Position numbers and translations under genes: made by a program. Shown here one piece after another: positions 1 through 10,690 of a stretch of DNA of 64,000 nucleotides. Every line of letters begins with the position of its first letter. Position 1 is the first letter of the stretch. The notes under the pieces are model-generated. The model was not told where the DNA came from. It was given only the letters and a program-made list of their open reading frames with translations, and ran no database searches. The stretch comes from Altica lythri (Eukaryota; Arthropoda; Insecta; Coleoptera; Chrysomelidae), in contig OZ034800.1 of assembly GCA_964028335.1 (NCBI GenBank), forward strand, positions 68,007,196 through 68,071,195. The letters run 5' to 3'.

Positions 1-283
1 AATTCTTTTTCTTTTGTTGTGCCTTATTATAATATGGCAAATAAAAATTCAAATTGTAAACTTTGCGTACTTTTAATTTGTAGTATGCACAATAACTCAC
101 AACTACCAGAACATTGAAACAGCACTTTAAAAAAATAATTTATTTAAGTATAATACTTCTCCGTAATAAACGCAATAACGTACTGCATTCACGCAATTTT
201 ACGTGCTAAAAGAGTCCAGTAACCTAATCGGGGAGACCCGCCACCTCGGTTAATCCAGACCTCGGATAACGGGGGTTCTACTG
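1..283. mobile_element. Right end of a pogo/Tigger-like DNA element
   Basis: The stretch ends at 283 with a terminus whose reverse complement begins CAGTAGAACCCCCGTTATCC, followed by the dinucleotide TA (284-285). Termini starting CAGTA, rich in CCCC and CCGG-like words and flanked by TA, are typical of pogo/Tigger elements. The other end and any transposase lie outside the window, so the family is inferred from the terminus alone. No open frame is visible inside. Confidence 0.45.
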
Positions 284-286
284 TAT

Positions 287-818
287 AACCATATCATTCA
301 TGGATATTATTTACATAAATTTCAATGTCCTCGATTTAAAACAAAATTTTCATTGTTCCCATCATTGTAATAATTATTTTCATCAATAGTTAGTAGCGTT
401 GTATTTTATATATATTTATTCGTGTACAGGGTTCTATGTCGCGAATCCGTTACTTTTTTCCCTACGGCTAAAGAAGTTTTCACTTCAAAAATATCCTTCT
501 ACTGTAGCTTTATATATAAAATTTCAAGTGTAAACACAGAATCATACCTTCATTTTTTTAATCGATTTATTAATAAATAAAGTAATTACTTAAGAGTAGG
601 TTTTTTCAACATACAAATGGTTTTGTTTTTTTGAGTTTGTGTATTCCTCGCTTTTTTTGGGAAACTGTCGACTTTTTTTAAAGAAACGCATTATTCTCCC
701 GTGTCTCGCCAGCTACGAACAAGTACTATATATCAAAATATTCGTAATTGCATGTAGAATATGAATTTGTATACAAAAATGTAAAAATTACATTATAATA
801 AATATATCAATATTTTAG
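287..818. other. PDIA6 intron, no recognisable feature
   Basis: AT-rich sequence lying inside the upstream intron of the disulfide isomerase gene. I see no exon, RNA or repeat structure in it. It ends with a polypyrimidine-poor but usable acceptor (ATTTTAG) at 812-818. Confidence 0.5.
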
Positions 819-3800
819 GGTGTTATCAAAGTAGGAGCTGCGAATGTAGATGAACACAAGGAGCTAGGTGGTAGATATGGCGTTAAAGGATTTCCTACAA
901 TTAAAATTTTTGGAGCTGATAAATATAAACCAGAAGACTACAATGGAGCTAGAACAGCTAAAGATATAGTAGAAGCAGCATTGAAAGCGGCTAAAACAAA
1001 AATAAAGAATAAACTTGGACTTGGTGATTCTAAATCAAGTGGAGATGTATGTATTTAAAAATTACAATGTATCTAAATTCTTAATTATCACTACAGTAAA
1101 GCTGCTGTTTCGAGTTAACGAAAATATATCCGTTTGCATATTTGCAAGATCTCGAGAAGTTCCCATTTTAAATTAAAGTGTATTTTCGATTTTTCTTAAT
1201 TCGGAGATGTTCTTTTTCCCAACATTTTATAATTTATTTAATGGAATATATTATAATATCAGAGTATTACATTGAATTATAGTTATATTTCGTTTTTAAT
1301 GTATAAAAAAATAAAAAGAGACTTAAAGTTTGATTATAATGTCAATTCATTTTATATATAACTCTCAAAACTTAAACTAACATCTCTGAAAAATTGGCAA
1401 AGCGGACAGTGGAACTTGCTAATATTCTGTGAGAATGCAGATGAAACTACTGAACTTCTGTAACTGTTCGCTAACGACATATGGGATAGGTCATCGTACA
1501 AACGTACATATTAAGCGCATTATAGACTTTCTTAAAAGCTTAGACCTTCTGGACTCATAATTAGATGTAGGGTATACACAAAAGATCTTTTAGGTCGCAG
1601 TCAAGGAAGCTCACCAATCGATCACACTTATAATGTACAAGTTACAGTAACTGCTTTATTGTTTATATATAACAGAGAAGTGTAAACAGCGCATTAATAT
1701 AAGGTCGCTTGTTGTGTGTTTTCGCTTGCTTGGTAATTGAGTTCCATCTTCTACTGTTTGAAATCTTTCTAACCTGGTCTTCCCATGTGCAATTTGTTCT
1801 TCCTCTGGGTCTCGTGTCTACTGGTTTCCACTCTAGCAATTTCTTTATTGATTTGTTTTCTCCTCTTCTAAGCACGTGAGCGAACCATTTCAGTCTTTAT
1901 ATGTCTTACAATGTCTTTTTTCGTTTATCGGCTCTTGCAACGTTTTTCAATAATTGTCTGAATTCTCATTCTTGTATTTTCTTTGGACCAAAGACTCTTC
2001 TAAAAAATTTTCTTCCTAGTATATTTAGTTTGGCTTTATCTGTGTTAATTATACACATTGTTTTTGCTGTTCTGAATGCCAATTTATATATCTTTATTTT
2101 AGTTTTTTGTAGATTTTTCTATCTTTGAAACTGTTTCGATATTTCTAGTACGTTCTTTTACCTGCTTTAATTCTTCCGTGCTTTTATTATTCGAGCTGTC
2201 GACCATTACTCTTAGTTATTGGAAACTATTTACTTTCTGGAATTTGTAATGGTCGATTTTTATGTCAGGATTTTTTGCAACTAGCATATACTTCGTCTTG
2301 TTTTCGGTTATTTTAGACCTCTCATTTTTGCTTCTTCTACATATCCTTTCAGTTGTGTTGAGCTCTATGTAATAAGTTTGATTATTCATGTTCTCTTATT
2401 AGCTCCATCTAAAATCTAAAGCTATATTAATCAGTGGCATAGTCTCATTGTTGAACACCCACTTCAATATTAATATTACTTCTGCTGCAGAATTGTCCTT
2501 TGCTATTTTTGTCAGTCTAATCAGTTTTGCCGATATGCCTGTTTTTTGTTTCTACTAGCAATTGATGTCTGTTAATGTTGAATATCTATAAATAGCATAT
2601 GTAAGTCTTTATCATATTCATATCACATTTCTATCGATTGTGTCAATAGATGTATGGCATCTATGGTTGATTTTCCTTTTCTGAAGCCTTGCTGATATTG
2701 TGTCTTCCGTTTATTTGTCTAGCTCAGCAGCTGTTCTCCTCCATGTTTAATAACTCATTGATTTTATCTCGCCCTGCTGCTTTCCTTGATTTTAATCGTT
2801 TCACCATATCTGCAAAGTTTTTAAAAGTAAGGATATTTTCTTCTTCGTATTTTTCATCTTTAATCTCTAGATCATTTGTCATGGCTTGGCTAGACTAAAT
2901 GCTTACCCCATTTTTCTTTAGTGATATTTGTTTCTACCATTGCTTTTTGTCCCTGCATTGTTTATTTAAATAATGACATATATAAATAAATATATAAAAA
3001 AAAACGTTTTTGTGATAAAAAGGATAATTAAAAGAAAGAAAGGATATAAGATTTTGCAAATTTTTGAAAACAACGGATCTGGTTGTCGAAAACTTAAAAA
3101 AATTAAAATCAATATATTTATTATCTTAAATCAGAATTTTTTAGATATTGTTAAATTCTACAGGCGGTCCTTTACAAAATAGACCAATCTAAAATTAACA
3201 TAATTAAATAAGGTAGGGTCATTTTAAAATATATGCTACACAGACAGTGATTCAATAAACCTAATGTTTTATCAAAATCTATTCTTGGCGCAAAGTTCGT
3301 TACCACTCTTTCAGTTAATAGCAACAAATAATATCGAAGGCTTTTACACAATGAATTTGAAATTAATAATACCCAAAAGGGAACATATTTTTTGCATTCT
3401 TTATATATAATATTACTAAAACAGTACTGAATAATTTGTATATTATTTACAGTCTGATGGAAAAGATGTTGTCGAATTAACTGATAGTAATTTTGACAAA
3501 TTAGTTTTGAAATCTGATGATTTATGGTTAGTAGAGTTTTTCGCTCCATGGTGTGGTCATTGCAAAAATCTTGCACCACATTGGGCTAAAGCAGCTTCAG
3601 AACTTAAAGGGAAGGTGAAACTTGGAGCTTTAGATGCAACTGTCCATCAGGCGAAAGCTAGTCAGTATGGAGTTCAAGGTAAATATTTATTACATATAAT
3701 ATCAAAAATTTTAAAACAAAATATCATATATTGCAGGTTATCCTACTATCAAATTCTTTGGACCTGCTGCTAAAGATTCTCCAGTAGACTATGACGGAGG

Positions 3801-4814
3801 ACGTACATCTAGTGATATAGTAAATTGGGCTCTTGATAAACTATCTGAAAATGTACCTTCACCTGAAGTTGTCCAAGTTATTGATGAAACTACATTTAAA
3901 GAACAGTGTGAAAATAAACCACTTTGTATCGTCGCTGTATTACCCCATATTTTAGATTGTCAATCAAAATGCAGGAATGGATACATTGAAATTTTGACTA
4001 ACCTCGGAGATAAATTTAAGAAGAAGTTGTGGGGGTAATTATACATGAGTTGTTAAAAATATTATTATAGTGGAGCTTTTAATATTAGGTTCGTAAGAGG
4101 TGTCGCGACGGAAAAATCGTCTCAAAAATAAGTAATGTTATTTCCTGTCATATCTATCTTTCGTTGCTGACACTTTCGAGTACACCAGATATCATTAAAA
4201 GCTTCGCTGCTATGAAAATTCAGACAATTCCATACATATTTTTTTGCACTTTTAAATAATAATAATTTTTAGATGGGTATGGACAGAGGCTGGTGCCCAA
4301 ATTGAATTAGAAAATGCATTAGATTTGGGTGGATTTGGTTATCCTGCTATGGCCGTCATTAACCCCAAAAAAATGAAGTATTCAATTTTAAGAGGATCAT
4401 TTTCTAAGGATGGTATCTACGAGTTTCTAAGGTATTAGTTGATTTTACATCGCTCTGTGTTAAAATTATTTAAGATCAACTTTCTATTTCGTTAGTAAAG
4501 CACATCTTTAAATGTTATAGCTCTTTTATAATACATATTGGTTACGTTACATTGGAAGTCTTGTGAAGATTCTTGTTTTCTATGTATCACTTTTGCTGAG
4601 TTTTTTTACTCGACTTAGCGTTGAATTTTCTGTAATTTATATTTTTATTTGTAGGGATTTATCATATGGTAAGGGAAACACAGCTCCCGTAAAAGGTGAG
4701 AATCTTCCAAAAATTATCAAAACCGAACCTTGGGATGGAAAAGACGGTATACTTCCAGAAGAAGAAGATATTGATCTCTCCGATATAGATTTAGATGAAA
4801 AAGAGGAGTTATAG
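819..4814 (+). CDS. PDIA6: Protein disulfide isomerase A6-like (P5/CaBP1), 3' part of gene
   Basis: Five exons assemble in phase: 819-1046, 3453-3678, 3737-4034, 4273-4431 and 4655-4814, giving 356 residues and a TAG stop. All junctions are GT-AG. The first exon covers the C-terminal half of thioredoxin domain a (YGVKGFPTIKIFG). The second and third carry domain a' with the intact active site WCGHCKNL (about 3544-3567) and its cis-proline segment GYPTIKFFG. The remainder is the b-type domain (GGFGYPAMAVIN) and an acidic tail ending KEEL, an ER-retrieval signal of the KDEL class. This domain order (a, a', b, acidic tail) is that of PDIA6, a luminal ER oxidoreductase that forms and reshuffles disulfides. 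The start codon, signal peptide and first CGHC motif lie upstream of the window, so roughly the first fifth of the protein is absent. Introns contain a LINE relic and a short Penelope-like remnant. Identification is firm. Confidence 0.95.
1640..2960 (-). mobile_element. Degenerate non-LTR retrotransposon in PDIA6 intron
   Basis: On the minus strand, translation gives reverse-transcriptase-like text near 2620-2700 (QGFRKGKSTIDAIHLLTQSI, then DLHMLFIDI near 2590). Farther along is the usual C-terminal segment of the same LINE group at 1663-1875 (HVLRRGENKSIKKLLEWKP, then a PRGRTNCTWEDQV segment). Many stops and frameshifts separate the pieces. The arrangement matches the RT and C-terminal regions of RTE-like LINEs abundant in insects. 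It is antisense to PDIA6 and clearly inactive. Ends are approximate. Confidence 0.7.
3055..3110 (+). repeat. Penelope-type hairpin remnant
   Basis: A short stretch (TTTTTGAAAACAACGGATCT followed by GGTTGTCGAAAAC) matches the hairpin module that accompanies the Penelope-like GIY-YIG fragments at 40040-40077 (inverted), 40850-40890 and 44013-44045. It is probably a small relic of the same repeat. No coding part is visible here. Confidence 0.45.
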
Positions 4815-5020
4815 ATACTTAGTAATTTTTTTTGTCATTTTCTTACTAAAATGCCACTGACTAGCTACTTATGTAAATCAAATAGATTACGAAGTACAAA
4901 CTGGCTTTTAGTAAATACTAGGTTTCTGTTTTTATGTTTTTTTTTTGTAATATATCTTTCCTTGTGATGTGATCCAATTTGAGTTGTAAAATATAATAAA
5001 TAATGTATTTTTTACACTTA
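4815..5020 (+). terminator. PDIA6 3' UTR and polyadenylation signal
   Basis: After the stop codon at 4812-4814 the sequence is AT-rich and non-coding, with a canonical AATAAA at 4995-5000. Cleavage would be expected some 15-25 nt farther on. The signal is the first clear one after the stop; transcript data would be needed to fix the end. Confidence 0.6.
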
Positions 5021-5209
5021 TGTATTATTTTTCACCATTATCTATCCTGAATAAAAGGAAAGAAACCAGATATTATCATTTTAATAAAAAATATCCATAT
5101 TGCTTCAACATTTTGACTAGTAGATTCTAATATTGTCATTATTTTACCGTAACCAATACTAGATCACGATTTTTTTACTATTAATGATTGAACAAATTTA
5201 AGGAAAGTA

Positions 5210-6790
5210 TTAAGAGAGATTAGTATGAAAGATGATTTGGAGGAATGGTTGTCTATCTATAATAATGTTAGGAAGTTAGCAAAAGAAATGTTGGGAAATC
5301 ATCAGGGAAAGGTGCACTAGAAAATAAAGAGGCGTGGTGGTGGAATGAGGATGTACAGAAAGTAATGAAAGCGAAAAAGTTAACGAAGAAGTGGGATTCA
5401 TCAGTGAGTGCAAGTGATAAGAGAGAATATGAGGGAGCAAAAGCGAAATCAGAGTTAATGGAAAAGGCCTTAAAGAACTTGAGAGTAATAAAGGAAAAAG
5501 ATAATTATTAGGCTAAAGAATTCGAAAGACATAACTGCCATCCGAAAAATTAAGAACAAAGAAGGTAGACTGTTATAAACATATGAGAGTATAAAAGGAG
5601 AATGGAAGGAATATTACGAAAATCTGCTGAACAAGGAAAATGCGAGAGATATATATGAAGATAGTATTGCAAATTTTGGAATAGTGAGTGAGGATTCTAG
5701 GGTGGAAGGGATAGGTGCATTGTAGAAGGGAAAAGCGGTGGAAGCGAATGGGATATCAGTAGAAGTATGGAAGATACTTGGTTCGGATGGAGTATATTGT
5801 TGGACCTGATGAGAAAAGTAATGAATCAAGAGAAAATACCGAGTGAGTGGAGGAAAAGCGTACTTGTGCCAATGTATAAAGGAAAGGGGAGTGTGCAAGA
5901 TTGTGGTAACTATAGAGGCATTAAACTGATGTCGCATACTTTAAAAATTTAGGAACAGGCTGAGAGAAGAGAAACGGCTATGGGAAGAATAATGGAGAGA
6001 TGTCGTAAAATGCAGCTGCTTTCATAGACTTAGAGAAAGCGTATGACCGAGTCCGAAAGACGGAAATAAAAAGCAGTGTTGGGGTTACGGAGGGATCTGA
6101 GTTGCACGTGGGGCTCCACCAATGGTTGGTGTTGAGCCCCTATCTGTTTAGTATGGTGATGGATGTTATGACTGAAAGGATAAGAAGTAAAGGGATAGGA
6201 TGTATGCGGATTGTAGATTTTGTGAAAGAAAGACTAAAAAGAAAACTTTAGAAATAGAGAAAAACGCTTGAGAGTAGAGGGTTGAGAGAGAAGAATGAGT
6301 GGAGTTTTGTGTGACAAGAATTTGAGTGCAAAAATAAAAGAGAAGATAGTTGTAAGACCAGCGTTGATGCATAACTCAGAAAGCTGGTCAATAATGAAAG
6401 AGCAAGAGAAAAAGTTTGAAGTGATAAAGATGTTGCGTTGGATGTGTGGATTAACGACGAGAGGTAGATTAGAAATGAGAGGAGGTACAACGAAAGGTGA
6501 GCAAGAAAATAGGTTGAGATGGTTTGGTCATGTAGAGAGGAAGAAGAAGAATTATGTGAGTAAAAGAGTAGATGAGTGTAAGGTTGGGGGTAAGAAGAAG
6601 AAAGGAAGTAGAGGTTGATGGGTTAAACAAATGAGAACCTGAAAGAGAAAAAATAGAGAGGATGCATTAATTAAAGGCAGGTGGAAACGAATGATACGGA
6701 AGGCTAACAACGATCCAAACTAGGCTTGGGATAAGGTTAAAAGAAAGAAGAATTGAAATGACTCAAAATATATGCGGGTGACCTAAACTC
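5210..6790 (+). mobile_element. Degenerate RTE-type LINE (RT to C-terminus)
   Basis: Several frames together spell an RTE-type retrotransposon. There is a linker (KDKEAWWWNEDVQKVMKAKK near 5320), the start of RT (IPSEWRKSVLVPMYKGKGSV and CGNYRGIKLMSHTLKI, 5767-5952), then FIDLEKAYDRV near 6020. The C-terminal region (RPALMHNSESW, then MLRWMCGLTTRGR and RLRWFGHVERKK, 6295-6618) and an RTE-like tail (RLGIRLKERRIE, near 6730) follow. Stops and frameshifts occur throughout, and the catalytic YADD segment is not readable (only a YAD-like remnant near 6205). The 5' part including the endonuclease is absent. The same family recurs inverted at 21760-23110. Confidence 0.8.
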
Positions 6791-7206
6791 TTGTGATGAG
6801 GAAAAAACGCGTTGAATCGAATCCCGATGGAAGCGAAGCTTTCATATTATCTAGTGTACTCGAAAGTAGCAGCACCGAATGAGGTAGAAGGCGTTGGCAT
6901 ACTCGAAAGTGTGTGCAACAAAAGATAGAGAAGCTAGGGGAAGTTCTTTTATGACTACTTTTCTACCGCAACACTTCGTTTGAACCCAACATTCAAACGA
7001 AGCTTTGAAAGATGTTTTGCTATTTTTTGTGCAGACGTGCATATCCGACCTGGGCAGCGATGAGTAGCGCCACCATGCGGTGCGACGGAGAAATACTCTT
7101 GTCGGTAGTTTGAAACGTTTGACTGTTAGGCGGTAAAATTAATTTGTGACTTCGCATTTAAAAAGATTTTTGGGTTGTTTTTTTTTATCGAAGCACATTT
7201 AAAATA

Positions 7207-7655
7207 ATGGATTGTTTCTTGAATTTGTCAGATATTTTAGAATATGCAGGTAATGGGACTAGAAAATTTATTGAAGGCGAATGTGTTTTTAATGCAAACC
7301 ACATAATGTATTGCGACATTGTAAAAGATGTTCAAAAGAAAGATTTCGTATGAACAGAAATTTAGTTTTTGATTTATCTACTAAAGTGAAAAAAATATTA
7401 TTTATTAATAGAACAATTTATAGGACAAGAAAAAATAACATTGAAAATTCTACTTGCACTGACATAAAACAGACTTGGGGAAAATTAAAACGCGATGCCA
7501 AAAAAATTTATGAGACTGTGCCTTTCAAGAAATTTTGTCATGCATCTCAAATCTCTGAAATTTTATGTTCTGAAGAACAAGCAATGCTGCTGATAAAAAG
7601 TATAAAATTATTAAATAGAATAACAGCATTATCATATTTATATAAATTCAACTAG
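7207..7655 (+). pseudogene. Accessory SWIM/YqaJ-type gene of the ISL2EU-like element (broken)
   Basis: From ATG at 7207 the first frame reads 48 codons (ILEYAGNGTRKFIEGECVFN, then ANHI) to a stop at 7351-7353. The next frame continues with STCTDIKQTWGKLKRDAKKI and a YETVPFKKFCHA segment up to 7655. These blocks resemble the N-terminal and post-zinc-finger parts of the accessory protein of ISL2EU elements. In intact relatives it carries a cysteine/histidine SWIM finger followed by a YqaJ-type nuclease. The finger itself and the nuclease are missing or unreadable here. Product assignment rests on remembered family resemblance, so it is moderate. Its head-to-head arrangement with the minus-strand transposase supports it. 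Confidence 0.5.
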
Positions 7656-8217
7656 TTAGTATAAATAAGTTTACGATTCATTTTTCTCAGAAAATAAGGA
7701 CAGTATGATAAGTTTTATGTGGATATGGAACAAACAGAAAACTTGTACCTTTACATACAAATTTCCTGGACGAAGAAACCTGTCGAGGAATTTTAGACGC
7801 AAAAATATATTAAATCGAAGAAAATAATCCTATTTTATATTACACCATTATTAATAATATTTATACACCTATAAGTCTTGAGAGTTTAAGTGTACAAGAG
7901 AAAATTTTTTATACACATAATGTATGTCTTACAATGGATAAAGCCATAAAATTATGCATTAATACCAGAGATCAAAATACAAAAGAATGAATGCTGGAAA
8001 AAAAAAGAGGGTGACGGCCAGTACTGCTTATTCACTTTTTACATATTTAGATAATAAAAACCCTGATTGGGAAAAGAAAATTAAATATTATATTATTTCA
8101 AAATTTAGTGGAAATATTACACATGTGATTTAATATAATCTGATCTATAATTGAAATATTTTGAAAATAATTTTTAAGCAATGTTATATTTTATCTGAGA
8201 CAATTATAACTTAAGAT

Positions 8218-9433
8218 TCATGTTTTATTACAGTTCAAATTTGTCACATAAAAGAAATATAAGACATGATTTCTATGTGTACCATTTAATTTTTTTTTAA
8301 ATTTGTTATCGGAAAATAATGGTTTTTTCAAATTTACAAGCCCAGCTATCACTGTGCTTATGTTATCTACATGAGGAAGAATATTCCATGGAATTTTCTG
8401 CTTCATGATCTCAAACAAATTGAATCGCTGGATTGTTCTTTCTACATGCACTCTAGCAGCTACATCATTAGTATATTTAGATTCTTCTGCGCTTAATTGT
8501 TTTTTTTTAGAAATGGTGGCATTATTAATTTAATGTATTTCTTGAGGCACTCAGTTTCAATATCAAATCCTTTGTCTATCATTATAGCATCACGAGTTGG
8601 CTCCAATCTATCTAGTATTCCTGATTGATTAAATATAGCTTTGTCAGAAGCTCTCCCTCCATAGTTGTTACTCAAATATATAATTAGGCCACATGGTGAC
8701 ACACCAAAAATTATTTTTACAGTATCCATTCCTTTGTAATGAGAATACAATCTTAAACGACATTTTAAACATTTGGGTTTTTCCACAGGTACAATCCAAA
8801 ACTATGTAGGTATTTTTAGCATTTAGGCATACTATCTAAAATTTGTTCATGCGTTGGCCAGTATATTACATGTTTTAAAATTTGTGCTAATAATTGCAAC
8901 ATTTAAATAAAATTTTTTGAAGCACTTTTACGGTTTACTCCAAACAGCACAGATAAACAACGAAATGATAAGTTTAAGCGAAGTTTGCACAGACTCTTTC
9001 TGTAGGAGAATTTTGAAACTTGTAACATATTTTTTTCTCTTTCACATGCAATAACACTGTCACTTAAAGTATTTAAAAGTTCAAAATTAACCCCAGTAAA
9101 TGCAATTAAGTCTTCATCATTTTTTATTAAACTCAATAAAGTTAAGCGAACATTTTTTTGTTCCATAGTTTTCTCAGGTAAAACTGAAAATGTTTTTATG
9201 ACTTCTTTCACTGATTCTCTTTCACCAACCTTTTCGAGTTCATTTTCCAAAGATAATTCTGGTAGATTATCTTCCAATGCACAGTCAGTTCTTATCTTAT
9301 CCAATGCTGAACAATCAAGAAAGTCATCAGAAACTTCTGCTGGGTGAAATAATGGACCACCATCATCTGTTACATTTATTTCTACCTCTTTTTGTTTTTC
9401 ACAGATATAAGTAGTCATCAAGGTTCTTTTCAT
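8218..9433 (-). pseudogene. DDE_4-type transposase of the ISL2EU-like element (broken)
   Basis: Three minus-strand blocks make one protein. Block 8903-9433 is an acidic leader ending in a helix-turn-helix (KLRLNLSFRCLSVLFGVNRK). Block 8493-8786 is the catalytic core (LRLYSHYKGMDTVKIIFGVS, then NNYGGRASDKAIF and AIMIDKGFDIE). Block 8218-8451 is the C-terminus (HVERTIQRFNLFEIMKQKIP). The readable LDCT segment near 8800 and the D of IDKGF are probable catalytic acids. A TAA interrupts the frame just after the helix-turn-helix, and further frameshifts lie near 8800 and 8490. An N-terminal THAP finger, usual in this family, was not found upstream. Transposase family is clear; activity is lost. Confidence 0.8.
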
Positions 9434-10459
9434 GGGAATTTATACATACACTATCTTTTTCAAATTGTTCATTAATGTTGTGACTTGCATTAGATAATGA
9501 TTTTCCTTCTCCAAAATTCATTCTGCAAATAATATAAACAGTGTAATTTGTTTTATGCAAAAAAAATTAAAATTTATCACTCTTTACTTATTTTGGAAAG
9601 AATTTCTTTTTAATATGATTGGGCAATATTTTTTTTTAAACTTGTACTGGGTCCGTGAATGGAACTGCTGTCTTCTTCAAACGATTTCTTGATTTTCCAG
9701 CTGTTGTACATTAAGTATATTATTTAATGTTGCATTATAATGGCATTGCATCAAAATAATGTTAAAAAAATTATTAAAACTTACTTGGTAAATAATCATT
9801 TAATTTAAAATGTTTACTGCAAACCAGTAATGAACTGCGAGCACGAATTTTTACTGTTTTTGCGCTTAACACACGCTGTTGCATCCAAATTTATCTCAAT
9901 TCAAGTTTTGAAGGCTATGAATGAAAAGTTAATGCTTATCTTTTGATGTAGTATCACATCCGAAGATACAACATTTTCTGTAAGATCGTTTATGAATTGT
10001 ATTATTCATTTTTTTTTTAAATGAAGAACTTAAAACTTTATAGTTTACCGCCTAGATGTCAAACTTTTAAAACTACCGACAATAGTATTTCTCTCGCGCT
10101 CCGCATGGCGGCACTACTCATCGCTGCCCAGGTCGGATAGAAATTAAGTCTTCTTTGTATCTACTATTGGTGTTATTTATTAACACAAATTACTATACTA
10201 TATTTATTAATAAAAATATGCAACACGCATTTCAAAGTGTAAAATATTTGTGAACGGATTCACAATATTTACCTTTGAATGAGGTTTTATATTCAAAGAT
10301 ATTTACACATCTTTAAATAGGTATATGTGTATTCTTCTATATTCAAATTAAAAAAAAACAGATTAAAGTAATTACACATATTTAGGCATCAGTTTCATTA
10401 AATAAATATAAAATGTGTCATAAAACAGGAAGGTGCTAAAGTTGGTCATTTCATTATTT

Positions 10460-10535
10460 TTTTATAATACGTATTACGTAGGAACCGAACCCACTTCGCC
10501 AACTCTCGACCGTGAGCTGGATCAAATTTTTTAGG
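10460..10535 (-). repeat. tRNA-like SINE fragment
   Basis: The minus strand holds GGTTCGGTTCCTACGTAATA, a near match to an internal RNA polymerase III B box, preceded by CTCACGGTCGAGAG, similar to a tRNA D-arm. No complete cloverleaf can be drawn, so this is better read as a SINE-head remnant than a tRNA gene. It sits just before the 5' end of the ensconsin gene. Confidence 0.35.
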
Positions 10536-10539
10536 GGTT

Positions 10540-10690
10540 TTTTAATTGTATGTTGTCAGCCTTGTGCGAACCTGACATTTCGAGAGATAAGTCAAATGTC
10601 TAACTAATGTTTCAATCTGTCACTGTCAGTTTTTGTACTATGTCTACGCGTGTTTGCAGTGCTGGTTTATTTTTAGTGGTGTGAGATAAA
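10540..10690 (+). promoter_or_regulatory. Probable ensconsin 5' UTR / promoter-proximal region
   Basis: This is the non-repetitive stretch directly upstream of the ensconsin ATG at 10691. It is less AT-rich than its surroundings. I see no TATA box and cannot place the transcription start. The call rests only on position between the transposon debris and the first coding exon. Confidence 0.35.

Larger units (their letters stand above)
7044..10137. mobile_element. ISL2EU-like DNA transposon with two divergent genes
   Basis: The element is bounded by inverted termini TCCGACCTGGGCAGCGATGA (7044) and its complement ending at 10137. The inverted similarity continues inward for about 80 bp. TA lies outside both ends (7042-7043 and 10138-10139), consistent with a 2-bp target duplication. 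It carries a minus-strand DDE transposase (8218-9433) and a plus-strand accessory gene remnant (7207-7655). A DDE_4-type transposase together with a SWIM/YqaJ-type accessory gene is the layout known for ISL2EU elements. Both genes are broken, so the copy is dead, but the termini are well kept. Confidence 0.75.

Noticed and set aside
3172..3579. A 135-codon minus-strand frame
   Set aside because: It overlaps the PDIA6 exon with the CGHC site in antisense and shows no domain.
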